In this document: piece after piece, positions 6,741 through 16,500 of the stretch
Numbering within the stretch: the first letter of the stretch is position 1
Layout of the letters: each line of letters starts with the position of its first letter
Position numbers and translations under genes: made by a program
From: a virus
Virus record (IMG/VR): IMGVR_UViG_3300004807_000007
Location: 1-36,144 of that record
Length of the DNA: 36,144 bases
Strand: one strand, 5' to 3'
The notes under the pieces: generated by a model
What the model was told of the DNA's origin: nothing
Database searches by the model: none
The model's input: only the letters and a program-made list of their open reading frames with translations

Positions 6741-9041
6741 ATGTTGGATCTTAAAAACGTAGTTGTTAGTAATCTAAATACAAATTCAGGCTCGTTGGCT
6801 CGCTTTGTTAAGATGAAATCCTTATTGGACCAAAAATGTGCCGCTAACTTACGTTTGTTAGCTACTAAAAATAATATTAACCGTACAAGTGACTATCATT
6901 ACCTTGTATTGGCAATGACACAGTCAACAGAGCCTGTTAATGGCATTGACTATATTCATCCTGTTGTAAAACCCACTGTAGATTATGCTACGTCAGTTAT
7001 TGTCAAAGGTATGGCACAAAATGGCGAAGTTAATTTTGAATTTGTACCAGACAATGAAGCAGATGAAGAAGCCGCACGTCAGGCTACCAATATGGTACAC
7101 AAGTTGATCAATCAAAACAATGATCCACACTTTATTCTACAGCATTGGGTAATGGATGCTTGCCTACACAAAAACGGTGAAATGCTAATTGCGCCAATGC
7201 GTGAACAGGTTACACGCTATGTTACAACATCAGGTACACTAGACCAATTAAAAGCCTTTGAACAACAGGCTGAAGAAGCTGGCCTAACTGCCAAACGCAA
7301 CAGTCGCCGTAAGAAATCAGTTAATATGACACAGGTCGTAGCTGAAACACAACAATTTTTACAAACAGCAGATCAAACACAGGCTGAACAACAAATTCAG
7401 GCACGTATTGATCGCAGTCGCAAGATTGCCGCAGGTGATACGGCTGTTAATCCTGTAGAAGATTTTGCAGAAGAAAATAACGTACAATTACAAGAAGGTG
7501 AAGACGCACTAGATGAGGCAATTGCTCGCAACACTATCTATGATGCTGAATATAAACTAACAGGTTATACTCTTAACATCAAATTCCGTCCTATAGCACA
7601 ACATTATTGGATGTGTGATCCTACAGTAATTGAAATCCAAGAACAACCATTTTGTGGTTTCTACAAACCAATGAGCATTCAAGAAGCAACTGAATTGTAT
7701 CCAGATATTGATCTGGAGGAGTTTAAGATTTATGCTGAATACTCAAACGTGGGCAGTTATCAGGCTGGTAGCCTCCTCAATAATTTGGCCATTCACGCTC
7801 GTGATAGTGTGCCTATTAATGGACTCCCCGCCCAAGGATATGCGGCGCAAGAACCAGAAGCACGTCAGGTTACTGTTCTTACTGTTTGGAATCGCTATGA
7901 CATTGACGGCGACGGCGAGTTGGAACTTGTTGAATTAGTTTATTCAGGACAATATGTTATCAGTGCCAAAGAAGTAGAATTTATTCCTGTGGCCAATATG
8001 TGTCCAAAACCATTGCCACAAAACTTCTATGGTATGAGTATTGCTGAATCAGTTACTCCAATGCAGGAGTATATGACATCAGGTTATCGTGCTGAATTGT
8101 TAATGGGCTTGCTACAATCAACTCCACGTGTTGGTGTCAAACCAGATCGTGTAGACTTTGAAGAAATGCAGGACGGCGAAGCCGCAATATTCATTCTAGA
8201 CAGCAAGTTTGATCCTGCCAAAGACATCTATCCAATGCCTGTACCACAAGGTAATCCAACATTTATGGACAATACCTTGAATCGTATGCAACAAGATCAA
8301 ATGGCTATGGTTGGTATGACAGCACCACAAGATGTATTCAATCCAGAAGTTATGGATCCAGGTAATTCAGGAGCAAAATTAAATCTAGCCTTAAGTCCAA
8401 ATCAAATTATTCAAGACAATACAGTTAAAAACTGTGCTGAAGGTTTGAAAGATGCTATTTGGTTGGTATGGCGTACATTAGTAGCACACGCAGATGATTA
8501 TGGCGTTAAAAAATTAGCACAAGAATTCAATCCAGAAGGCAAACCTGTATTCTTAGATGGTGAAAGTTTTGACAATATGGATTTTAATGATCGTAAAACA
8601 ATTCATATTGATCTAGCCTTGGGAATGAAGTCAGAAGAAAACAGTCTACAACGCAGTCAAATTATTAAACAGGCACAGACACAATTAAATGCTGAAGTAG
8701 CACAGGCTGTACAAATGGGCCTAACAGATCCTACGCTGTTTAAGAAAATGCGTAAGCCATATGAAGATACATTATATGTATTAGGTGTTAAAGATGCTGA
8801 TGCTTACTTGGTAACCTTAGATGAAGTAACTAAGATGGCACAAGAAACACAACAAAAAGCACAGGCCGCACAAGAAGCCGCTAAAAATAATCCAAATCCA
8901 GATGATCAGAAGAAATTAGCTGGAGCACAACTAGATAAAGTACGTGCTCAAGAAATTGTTGCTGATATGAATGGTAATGATGCTAAACGCCAACTAGAAG
9001 GTCTAGCATTAGTAGGTGAACATAAAGCACGTGCTTATTAA
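6741..9041 (+). CDS. Portal protein (P22-like family)
   Basis: The portal is the dodecameric ring at the head vertex through which DNA passes. At 766 residues it is close to the P22 type (about 725). It shows the expected order: a mainly alpha/beta core (HPVVKPTVDYATSVIVKGMA, about 73-92), an acidic and Gln-rich insertion (about 175-270), a segment typical of this family (DIDGDGELELVELVYSGQYV, about 388-407, then NFYGMSIAESVTPMQEYMTSGYRAELLMG), and a Gln/Ala-rich helical C-terminus that may form a barrel (KMAQETQQKAQAAQEAAKNN). It follows the large terminase and precedes scaffold and capsid. Confidence 0.9.
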   Translation: MLDLKNVVVSNLNTNSGSLARFVKMKSLLDQKCAANLRLLATKNNINRTSDYHYLVLAMTQSTEPVNGIDYIHPVVKPTVDYATSVIVKGMAQNGEVNFEFVPDNEADEEAARQATNMVHKLINQNNDPHFILQHWVMDACLHKNGEMLIAPMREQVTRYVTTSGTLDQLKAFEQQAEEAGLTAKRNSRRKKSVNMTQVVAETQQFLQTADQTQAEQQIQARIDRSRKIAAGDTAVNPVEDFAEENNVQLQEGEDALDEAIARNTIYDAEYKLTGYTLNIKFRPIAQHYWMCDPTVIEIQEQPFCGFYKPMSIQEATELYPDIDLEEFKIYAEYSNVGSYQAGSLLNNLAIHARDSVPINGLPAQGYAAQEPEARQVTVLTVWNRYDIDGDGELELVELVYSGQYVISAKEVEFIPVANMCPKPLPQNFYGMSIAESVTPMQEYMTSGYRAELLMGLLQSTPRVGVKPDRVDFEEMQDGEAAIFILDSKFDPAKDIYPMPVPQGNPTFMDNTLNRMQQDQMAMVGMTAPQDVFNPEVMDPGNSGAKLNLALSPNQIIQDNTVKNCAEGLKDAIWLVWRTLVAHADDYGVKKLAQEFNPEGKPVFLDGESFDNMDFNDRKTIHIDLALGMKSEENSLQRSQIIKQAQTQLNAEVAQAVQMGLTDPTLFKKMRKPYEDTLYVLGVKDADAYLVTLDEVTKMAQETQQKAQAAQEAAKNNPNPDDQKKLAGAQLDKVRAQEIVADMNGNDAKRQLEGLALVGEHKARAY

Positions 9042-9042
9042 A

Positions 9043-9050
9043 CATAAATA
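9043..9050 (+). promoter_or_regulatory. T4-late-like promoter box CATAAATA
   Basis: CATAAATA lies two bases after the portal stop. It is followed by ATTTTACGGCAAGGAAATGAA and the ATG at 9072, so the leader would contain a good ribosome-binding site (AAGGAA). Confidence 0.55.
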
Positions 9051-9071
9051 ATTTTACGGCAAGGAAATGAA

Positions 9072-9431
9072 ATGATTGAAAATAACGTTGTAGAAGCGTT
9101 TAACAACCGCTTGACTATTGATCTTAACAACATCAAAAAGATGACTCCAGGTCAATTGGACCGTGTTAAGGAATTAGGTAGTCAGGCAGAGAATTTATTA
9201 AAGAACAAAGACTTTGCGTACTTTGTTCATACATTCAAATTTGAATGTGTTGATGTGTTAACAGAGATTAACACACATACTGAAGCAGATAATGCTCAGC
9301 GAGTTGCCGTTAGCAACCAACTTGCTGGGATAGATGGGTTCATTAAATCGCTCAAACGAGCTGTTTATTTTAGGAACCGCGTGGTAAGTCAACAATCAGG
9401 TCAAATGACTACTGAAGACCCCATAGCGTAA
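9072..9431 (+). CDS. Helical protein between portal and scaffold, 119 aa
   Basis: Protein of 119 residues, strongly helical (LDRVKELGSQAENLLKNKDF, then VAVSNQLAGIDGFIKSLKRA), with no membrane segment and no family I can name. It has its own CATAAATA box and the AAGGAAATGAA ribosome-binding cassette. The place between portal and scaffold suggests a head-assembly or internal head role; a product of unknown function is common at this site in small podoviruses. Confidence 0.8.
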   Translation: MIENNVVEAFNNRLTIDLNNIKKMTPGQLDRVKELGSQAENLLKNKDFAYFVHTFKFECVDVLTEINTHTEADNAQRVAVSNQLAGIDGFIKSLKRAVYFRNRVVSQQSGQMTTEDPIA

Positions 9432-9449
9432 CATTAAAAAGGAGTATCA

Positions 9450-10643
9450 ATGGATACTATTGTTGCTGACATACCTAATGTCCCTGTGGACACGGTCCCT
9501 GTCAAAGAAGCCAGTGTTGGATTGGATGCAATAGCTCAGAAAATGGCCGCAATGCGTAACCAAATTCAAGCTACCATACCAGCTGGGACAGGTTCTTCTG
9601 ATGAGGCAAAAGCAGAAGCCCCTGTGGCACCCAAAGGTGTTGAGGTAAAGGAAGAGATTCCTGAGAACGATACCAATTTGATTGAGCCAGAAGTTGCAGA
9701 ACCAGAAGCAGAGTATGGTGAAGACAGCATTGATGAAGGTCTAGCCCCACAAGAAGAACTTGAGGTAAGCGAACCAGATTCAACAGAAGCAGAAGTTATT
9801 GATTTCTTAGAGTTTGCAGAAAACAACCCTAACGCTAAATTCAAATTTATGCGTAATGGTAAAGAAATTGAAATAGATGCTAAAAAAGCTGCCGCTATAT
9901 TAGGTCAAGGTGCCGCAATTAGTGAAGAAGCAAGACAGTTAAAAATTCAGAAGGCTGAATTTGATGAATATTTGACATCAAAGAAAGCTGAGACTGATGG
10001 TTTAATGTTAGCGATGGAATTTACAGTACGCCCACAGTTACAAAAAGCGTACGATGAGGTTATTAAGGTACAACAATACCAAAATACCTTTAGACAACAA
10101 TTAGCACAGACTCAAGATCCTGTACAACAGGCTCAGATTCAAGCTAATATGCAACAGAATGATAGATACCTACAACAAATTGGTCAAACTATCAATCGTC
10201 TAAAGCCTAATTTGGAACAGTTTTACCAATTGCGTAGTAATCAGGTTCGCGAAATTCTTGATACTAACCGCAAGCAATTCCAAGACAAGGAATTGCGTAA
10301 TGCGGCTATCTACAATGAAGTTCGTGAAAAGGTAAGTAAGGGTTGGTCAGCTGCCAAGAACCAATTGGTTCCAGGTGTTGATAACTTAGATCTAGTAACA
10401 AGTGATGAGCATATCTTATCCTTGATACGAGATGGTCTAAAGTATCGTGATCGTCCCAAGGCCAAGGCCGCTGGTAACAGCATTGCCGCACTAACTACTC
10501 GCAAAACCGCAGGTTCCATTAATCCAGGCCGTCAGCAGGATAACGTGTCTAGTCTTCGCGAACAAGCCAAGCGTGGCGACACAAAAGCCGCAGACAATCT
10601 ACTAGTAGCTCAATTAGCGGCGCTAAGAGCACAACGTAGATAA
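9450..10643 (+). CDS. Scaffolding protein
   Basis: Scaffold proteins guide capsid assembly and leave or are degraded before packaging. The 397 residues are acidic and low-complexity in the first third (EVAEPEAEYGEDSIDEGL and similar, about residues 60-125), then Gln-rich and helical (QKAYDEVIKVQQYQNTFRQQ, about 195-214), with a basic C-terminus (LAALRAQRR) of the type that contacts the capsid protein. It lies between the portal region and the major capsid gene, with a strong AAAAGGAG site. Identification rests on composition, length and position, not on a conserved motif. Confidence 0.8.
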   Translation: MDTIVADIPNVPVDTVPVKEASVGLDAIAQKMAAMRNQIQATIPAGTGSSDEAKAEAPVAPKGVEVKEEIPENDTNLIEPEVAEPEAEYGEDSIDEGLAPQEELEVSEPDSTEAEVIDFLEFAENNPNAKFKFMRNGKEIEIDAKKAAAILGQGAAISEEARQLKIQKAEFDEYLTSKKAETDGLMLAMEFTVRPQLQKAYDEVIKVQQYQNTFRQQLAQTQDPVQQAQIQANMQQNDRYLQQIGQTINRLKPNLEQFYQLRSNQVREILDTNRKQFQDKELRNAAIYNEVREKVSKGWSAAKNQLVPGVDNLDLVTSDEHILSLIRDGLKYRDRPKAKAAGNSIAALTTRKTAGSINPGRQQDNVSSLREQAKRGDTKAADNLLVAQLAALRAQRR

Positions 10644-10672
10644 AGATAAGCCAAAATTAAAGGAGAAATATT

Positions 10673-12130
10673 ATGGCAGCTCAAGGTTATAACTCAACCG
10701 CAGTCATTGGCAATGGTACTACAGGCTATCAAACTGATATCGTTGTTAAAGACTTAGACTTAGATGTATCCAACCGTGTTAAGGATGACACACCAGTCCT
10801 AAATATGTGTATGGCTAAAAAGCGTAAAGTTGTTAGCACTTTACCACTATGGACAAACGACGTTTATCGTTTACCACAGATTCAAGCTAACCAAGAAGGT
10901 CAAGCAGTTAGTGGTGGTTTAGTTGAACAACAATCACGTGCTAACTTAGGTAACTACACACAGATTTTCAGTACAGTTGTTGGTGCTACTGGTACCGCAC
11001 GTGCTGTTGAACAATCTGGTGGAGATCCTCAGGCCTACCAAGAAGTCAAGCAATTAATTGAATTGATGTTTGACGTTGAAGCACAGATCGTTCGTGCAGA
11101 CCAAATTGGTACAAAGTATAGTGGTCAATCAGGTTCAGCAGTTGGTTTTGCTGGTAACTTGACAGCTCCATATACAACATCAACAACAACTTATACAGCA
11201 GTTGGTCAAGGTGCCACTGAATATGTGTATACAGCTTCTGGTAACGTAAGTACATTATCTTCATTTGTATCTAACGTTGGCGGTCAACAAGGTGCTAACG
11301 TTCAGTATCAATCACAAACTTCAGTAACAGCTCCAAGTTCAACACCTCCAGTAGCAAACGTAAGTGGTCAAACAACAACCACATACGGTCCACAAACTGG
11401 TCGTCGTATGGGTTCATTAAACGCATTCGCTGGTACACACAGTTTCAACCCAGCACCTTGGACAAACTTCTACACAGTTTACAATAACGAAAACACTGAC
11501 GTTACAACTAACGGTACAGCTAACGTTTTAGTTATTGGTGGTCAAGCTGGTACAAACAACGGTGAAGGTTTAGGTTCTAACTACTATTCTTATAGTGGTG
11601 CCCTACAACAATTTGCTCCTAGCTTGTACAAGCAATTGGTTACTACAGCTGAGCAACGTTTCAATGCTAAGATTCGTACTATCGTTTGCCCAACAAGCCT
11701 ACGTACACATCTAAGCGATACAATGCCTACAAGCCGTAGCATCAACCGTGTAAACAGTGAGCGTGGTGACACAATCGCTACTTACGAAGGTGACTTCAAC
11801 TATACATATGAAATTTTTGATAGTTGGATTATGGACCAGGTTGGTGTTGGTAATCAGATCTACTTCTTAAACGACGAAGTACTTCAGTGGGGTTCATTGC
11901 GTGATCTAGGTCCTAACAATGAAGTGTTTAGTAATGCGGATGCATCACTAGATCAGTTCATCTTGGAAGGTACATTGATTGTACGTAACCCAGCTGGTGT
12001 AGCTGTTCTACACGACATTAGCCCATCAGGTACATACGTTGGTGTTAACCCATCAACTGGTGCATCTGGTTCACTACGTTCTACAACATACGTACAACGT
12101 TTGAACGCTTGGGATGGCAACACTTTCTAA
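10673..12130 (+). CDS. Major capsid protein (HK97 fold, SU10/DUF5309-like)
   Basis: Forms the head shell. The N-terminal region (VSNRVKDDTPVLNMCMAKKR, then LPLWTNDVYRLPQIQANQEG, NYTQIFSTVVGATGTA) resembles the SU10-type major capsid family as I remember it. The C-terminal part (AEQRFNAKIRTIVCPTSLRT; FILEGTLIVRNPAGVAVLHD) fits the end of such proteins. About residues 160-240 and 265-300 are unusually rich in Thr, Ser, Gln, Asn and Tyr and look like an inserted surface domain. Codons are strongly biased (GGT, CGT, AAC), as expected for the most abundant product. It has the strongest ribosome-binding site in the window (AAAGGAG) and is followed by two hairpins. Confidence 0.9.
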   Translation: MAAQGYNSTAVIGNGTTGYQTDIVVKDLDLDVSNRVKDDTPVLNMCMAKKRKVVSTLPLWTNDVYRLPQIQANQEGQAVSGGLVEQQSRANLGNYTQIFSTVVGATGTARAVEQSGGDPQAYQEVKQLIELMFDVEAQIVRADQIGTKYSGQSGSAVGFAGNLTAPYTTSTTTYTAVGQGATEYVYTASGNVSTLSSFVSNVGGQQGANVQYQSQTSVTAPSSTPPVANVSGQTTTTYGPQTGRRMGSLNAFAGTHSFNPAPWTNFYTVYNNENTDVTTNGTANVLVIGGQAGTNNGEGLGSNYYSYSGALQQFAPSLYKQLVTTAEQRFNAKIRTIVCPTSLRTHLSDTMPTSRSINRVNSERGDTIATYEGDFNYTYEIFDSWIMDQVGVGNQIYFLNDEVLQWGSLRDLGPNNEVFSNADASLDQFILEGTLIVRNPAGVAVLHDISPSGTYVGVNPSTGASGSLRSTTYVQRLNAWDGNTF

Positions 12131-12148
12131 TTAAGTTTTACTTAATTA
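12128..12148 (+). terminator. Hairpin overlapping the capsid stop codon
   Basis: TAATTAAG (12128-12135) pairs with CTTAATTA (12141-12148) around the five-base loop TTTTA; the stop codon is part of the stem. It is AT-rich and weak alone. It may protect the capsid mRNA 3' end or act together with the GC-rich terminator just downstream. Confidence 0.6.
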
Positions 12149-12159
12149 AAAGTATGGAC

Positions 12160-12184
12160 AAGGGCCTTAGGGCCCTTTTCCTTT
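12160..12184 (+). terminator. Strong intrinsic terminator after the capsid gene
   Basis: AAGGGCC (12160-12166) pairs with GGCCCTT (12171-12177) across the tetraloop TTAG, followed by TTCCTTT. Placed straight after the capsid gene and before a new CATAAATA box, it marks the end of the head transcription unit. Confidence 0.85.
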
Positions 12185-12187
12185 GGC

Positions 12188-12195
12188 CATAAATA
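12188..12195 (+). promoter_or_regulatory. T4-late-like promoter box CATAAATA, leaderless start
   Basis: GGCCATAAATAGATATATG: the box ends five bases before the ATG at 12201 and lies just after the capsid terminator. There is no Shine-Dalgarno sequence between them, so initiation at the usual distance would give an mRNA starting at or next to the start codon. Confidence 0.55.
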
Positions 12196-12200
12196 GATAT

Positions 12201-12800
12201 ATGAACGAATTTGACAATTACCAAGATAAATCCATCCTAGATGGTCCAGAACCAGAGTTTAATGAAGACGCACACCGTTGGGACAAAGGCGGATTAGTAA
12301 CAGAAGATAACGGTATTGCTGATCGCCTGCTACAAAATGACAAATTGTACAATCAACTCAAAGGTGATTGGGAACGAAGTGATTTTAATTTAAGTAAAAA
12401 TATTAAAACTACAACTAGACGTGATCACGGCAAGTTGTATATGACACGTGAACAGTTGAATATTCCGCATATCATAGAAGTTTGCCAGGAATATCGTAAA
12501 CGTGCTGAAGCAGGATTTATGGATCCTCTGGCTCCTGTTATGCCAGATGGTAAATTAGGTTACAAATGGATGGAATTACCAGAAGTAATCGCATTTGAAA
12601 TCTCTAACAAATATTTTGGTGGTATGCCTTGGGCCGCAATCAAACGTGATCGCACACTAAAGGCACAGTTTTACAAAGTAGTAGAAAAAGAATATAATTC
12701 CTTTGTCTGCTATCCAGGTGGGCGATTGCCAATTCCTGTTGAGGTCCCATATCCAAACCCAGTGGGCTCAGAAAAATTCTTTAAGGGCCATACGGTATGA
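12201..12800 (+). CDS. Head-tail region protein, 199 aa, unknown
   Basis: Protein of 199 residues, hydrophilic at the N-terminus and aromatic in the middle (GYKWMELPEVIAFEISNKYF; GGMPWAAIKRDRTLKAQFYK). Not assigned to a family. The ATG at 12201 is preferred over an in-frame TTG at 12183, which would lie upstream of and within the promoter box. The four-base overlap with the next gene (ATGA) and position directly after the capsid gene suggest a head-completion or head-to-tail role. Confidence 0.75.
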   Translation: MNEFDNYQDKSILDGPEPEFNEDAHRWDKGGLVTEDNGIADRLLQNDKLYNQLKGDWERSDFNLSKNIKTTTRRDHGKLYMTREQLNIPHIIEVCQEYRKRAEAGFMDPLAPVMPDGKLGYKWMELPEVIAFEISNKYFGGMPWAAIKRDRTLKAQFYKVVEKEYNSFVCYPGGRLPIPVEVPYPNPVGSEKFFKGHTV

Positions 12801-13540
12801 GCAACAATTTCCCAATCAGCACTGGAACAGATCTAGTAGCTTATGTTGAGGCATTTACAGGTTCAAGCAATGATACAGAAGTTAAACAATGTATCTACTT
12901 GACAGAATTAATGATGCGTAACATTGAGTTACCAGCACTACGTACAGATCCATATAACACATTTGGCGTAGCAGATTCAAATGGATTTGTACCTATTCCT
13001 GCTGATATGAATAGACCAATCCTGTTTTTTAATCAAGGTCTAACTAGCACAACTGGCAACAGTACAGCAACAGGTGGTCCTTGGATTGTTTATGATCGTA
13101 TTGGTGATCGCGATATGATTGGCGATCAAATGATTGAAAATTTATATTTGAAACCAATTAATATTCCACAGGTCTATCGCGGTAAGTTTAGTGAAGTTGG
13201 ACAGGTATATGAATTCTTGCCTGGACTAACACAAGGCACAGTAATTAATATGTATTACTTTACTACTTGGCCATTTTTATTTACAACAGATTCAAATAAC
13301 AATCCAGTAGACACTAATGTAGTATTACAAAGTTTTCCAGAGGGCTATGTCTATGGTACTCTACACAATTACTATCTAAAACGCAAAATGGCAGATGATG
13401 CCAACAACTGGTTAGCTAAATTTAATTTGGCCTGGGATACAGTTGAAGACCAAAACAACAAAGGCAAATGGTCTGGCGGTCATAATCGTTTGACTTCAAT
13501 ATTCCAACCACGTAAAGATAGACGCTACACAGCAAGATAA
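12797..13540 (+). CDS. Tail adaptor-like protein (gp4 / tail tubular A type)
   Basis: Protein of 247 residues. The start (ISTGTDLVAYVEAFTGSSND, then VKQCIYLTELMMRNIELPAL) and the end (NYYLKRKMADDANNWLAKFN, LAWDTVEDQNNKGKWSGG) form helical pairs around a beta-rich middle, the pattern of head-to-tail adaptor proteins in short-tailed phages (P22 gp4, T7 gp11). Those proteins form a ring under the portal. Homology is inferred from layout and position, not from a diagnostic motif. It overlaps the preceding gene by four bases. Confidence 0.6.
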   Translation: MSNNFPISTGTDLVAYVEAFTGSSNDTEVKQCIYLTELMMRNIELPALRTDPYNTFGVADSNGFVPIPADMNRPILFFNQGLTSTTGNSTATGGPWIVYDRIGDRDMIGDQMIENLYLKPINIPQVYRGKFSEVGQVYEFLPGLTQGTVINMYYFTTWPFLFTTDSNNNPVDTNVVLQSFPEGYVYGTLHNYYLKRKMADDANNWLAKFNLAWDTVEDQNNKGKWSGGHNRLTSIFQPRKDRRYTAR

Positions 13541-13554
13541 CAAGGATTAATAAG

Positions 13555-16500
13555 ATGGCCAACGTTTCAGTAGGAAGTACACCAGGTTTATATATAGGAT
13601 CTGGTTCATCCACAATATTAAATAATGCTCAACAATTAAATTCGTTGTTGGCCAATAGTAGTAGTGTTGGATTTTATTTAACCAATTCTAATCAATCAGA
13701 AACTGCTGTAGTATTAGCATCTGGAGTTACCGCTGGATCATTTGGTAATGCTACATATTATCCAACATTTACTGTTGGCGCAGATGGTCGCTTAACTGCG
13801 GCTGGTGCGATTCAATCAGCCGCGGCTAACACCTATGGCAATGCCAACGTAGCCGCTTATTTGCCAACAGATCCAACGTTTACTGGATATCTAACATACG
13901 CCAACGCCAATGCGGCAAGCCAAGCGGTAAGCATCAATACAATCAATGCTAATCTTGGTGCATTTGAAATTTATGCCAATGCTACATTTGGTACAAGTAA
14001 CTATGGTAATGCCAACGTAGCCGCTTATTTGCCAACAGATCCAACGTTTACTGGATATTTAACATACGCTAACGCCAATGCGGCAAGTCAAGCCGTAAGC
14101 ATTAACACAATTAATGCTAACCTTGGTGCATTTGAAATTTATGCCAATGCTACATTTGGTACAAGTAACTATGGTAATGCCAACGTAGCAGGTTATCTAC
14201 CAACTTACACAGGTAACATTGGTGCAGGCAACGTTAATGTATCAGGTAATGTTATAGCCAGTTATCATTTAGGTAATGGTGGCAAATTAACTAGTTTAAC
14301 TGGAGCTGCCGCTGGCACATACGGTAGCGATGTATTAATTCCAAGTATTGTTGTTGATGCAACAGGACGTATTACACAAATTACTACTAATGCTATTTCA
14401 GGTGGTGGCAGTTATGGTAACGCTAACGTTGCCGCATATCTATCTAGCAATACAGTTACAACAATTTTTACAACTGGTAATATTACAACCAGTGCCAACG
14501 TTAATGCCACTGGCAATTTCTATGGCAATTTGATTGCGGCCAATATTTTAGTAGCCAACATTGGTATCCAATCTTATACAACATATCAAACTGCAACAAC
14601 ACCTCAGTATAGTAAAGGTGTAGTATGGTATGACAACACCCAAGACAGTTTAGCCTATTACAATAGCGTGACCAATAATGAAGTTAACATTGGTCAAGAA
14701 ACACAGTTCCAGGCTTATAATAACACTGGTTCAACTATTGTTCAAGGCGCTCCTGTTTATATTAATGGATCATTTGGATCCTGGCCTAATATTGCATTAG
14801 CACAAGGCAATAATTTAACATCAGCACAAGTAGCTGGTGTTGCTAATCAGGCTATTCCAGCTGGCTCATATGGTTATGTGGTTTCATCAGGTACAGTAGC
14901 TAATATTTTATTAGTCTCATATTCCGCTGGCGATAACTTATATCTAAGTAGCACCACTCCTGGAGTCTTACAAAATTTTGCTCCATCAACAGGTTATGTA
15001 ACTCGTGTTGGTGTTGTTAGTTACAATGGCGCACAGGGTCGTTTTATAGTCAGCTTAATAAATCCAGTTAATAATCAACAATTTGGTAACTTGACCTTAA
15101 CAGGCAATTTGACAGCTAATAATGCAAGCATTACTAATCAACTATCAACAGGTAGTGTATTAACTTCTGGAGCAGTAACCGCTGGTAATTTGATTACTAC
15201 CAATGGTGTATATTGGGCCAACGGGGTAAGTTATGCATCAACAATCCCAGGCACTTATGGCAATACGCAAGTAGCCGCTTATTTGTTAGCTCCAGGACCA
15301 ATTGGCAGCGGTACACCAAATACAGGTGCGTTTACTACCTTGGCTGGTACATTATCAACTGCCGCACAAACAAACATTACATCAGTTGGCACATTAACTG
15401 GTCTAACAGTTAGCGGTAATATCAGTGCAGGCAACGTGGCAGTTACTACAAAAACACAAACTGGAAGTTTATATACTACTAATGGTGTATATTGGACAGG
15501 TAATGGTGCCGCCTATTCAACAGGTGGCGGCAGTTCATTTACTGGTGATCTAGCTGGATCTATTTTAGATGACAGCACCAACAATCGTATATTTGCCAAT
15601 GCTTATCCATTAAGCACACCAGTAGCAACCTGGAACGGCAACGTATTCATTAACCAAATTGCAGTTAAACCAACTTATTCAGGTGGTGCATTACAACCAC
15701 CTAGCAGTGGTAATCAAATTGGTCAAATTGTTGGTCAAGTAGTATCAGGTAACATTGGTTACCAAAGCCGTTATGGTACACAAACAAGTGCCCAAACAAT
15801 GATGGGTTACTTGCAGTCGTGGCCTGTTACTGCCAACACAATGAACAACAACGATCGCATTCGTGCTATTCAAGGTGTTAACGAAGTTAACCTAAACGGT
15901 TATACTTGGGGCTCAATGACTACCGCAGCCAATACAGCAACAACTTTAGTTGGTACAAGTGGTTTAAGCCAAATTGTTGGTTCAGGTCAGGCTGGTGCGG
16001 TCATTGGAACGCTAGGTGCTATTATTAGTATTCCAGTAACAGGATCAGCAAACATTCAATATGCCACAAACTTTATGGCAACAACCAGTTACAATGCTAC
16101 CAATGCATACACAGCAAGTAATATTGCTTATGCTCGTATGTTGGGCGGCACACTACAACAAACTGGTAATTTAACAATACAAAATGCTGTTGGTCTACAT
16201 ACCACAACAGGTTGGGCTACTGCCACAAACAAATATGTGGTATTGAATGATGACCCAACCAGCGTAATCCAAACATCTGGTAACGTTGCTGTTACTGGTA
16301 ACTTGCAGATGCAGGCCTACCAAGAAACTGTAGTTGCTACTGGATTTACTGGTGGTGCTTGGACAGCTAACGTTGCGGCTGGAACTGTTCAATCAGCTAC
16401 TTTAACTAGCAATATTAGCAGTTTGACGTTTACTAATATGCCAAAAGGTGGATCAGTAACATTAATTATTACACAAGGTGGATCAGGTAGTTACACATTG

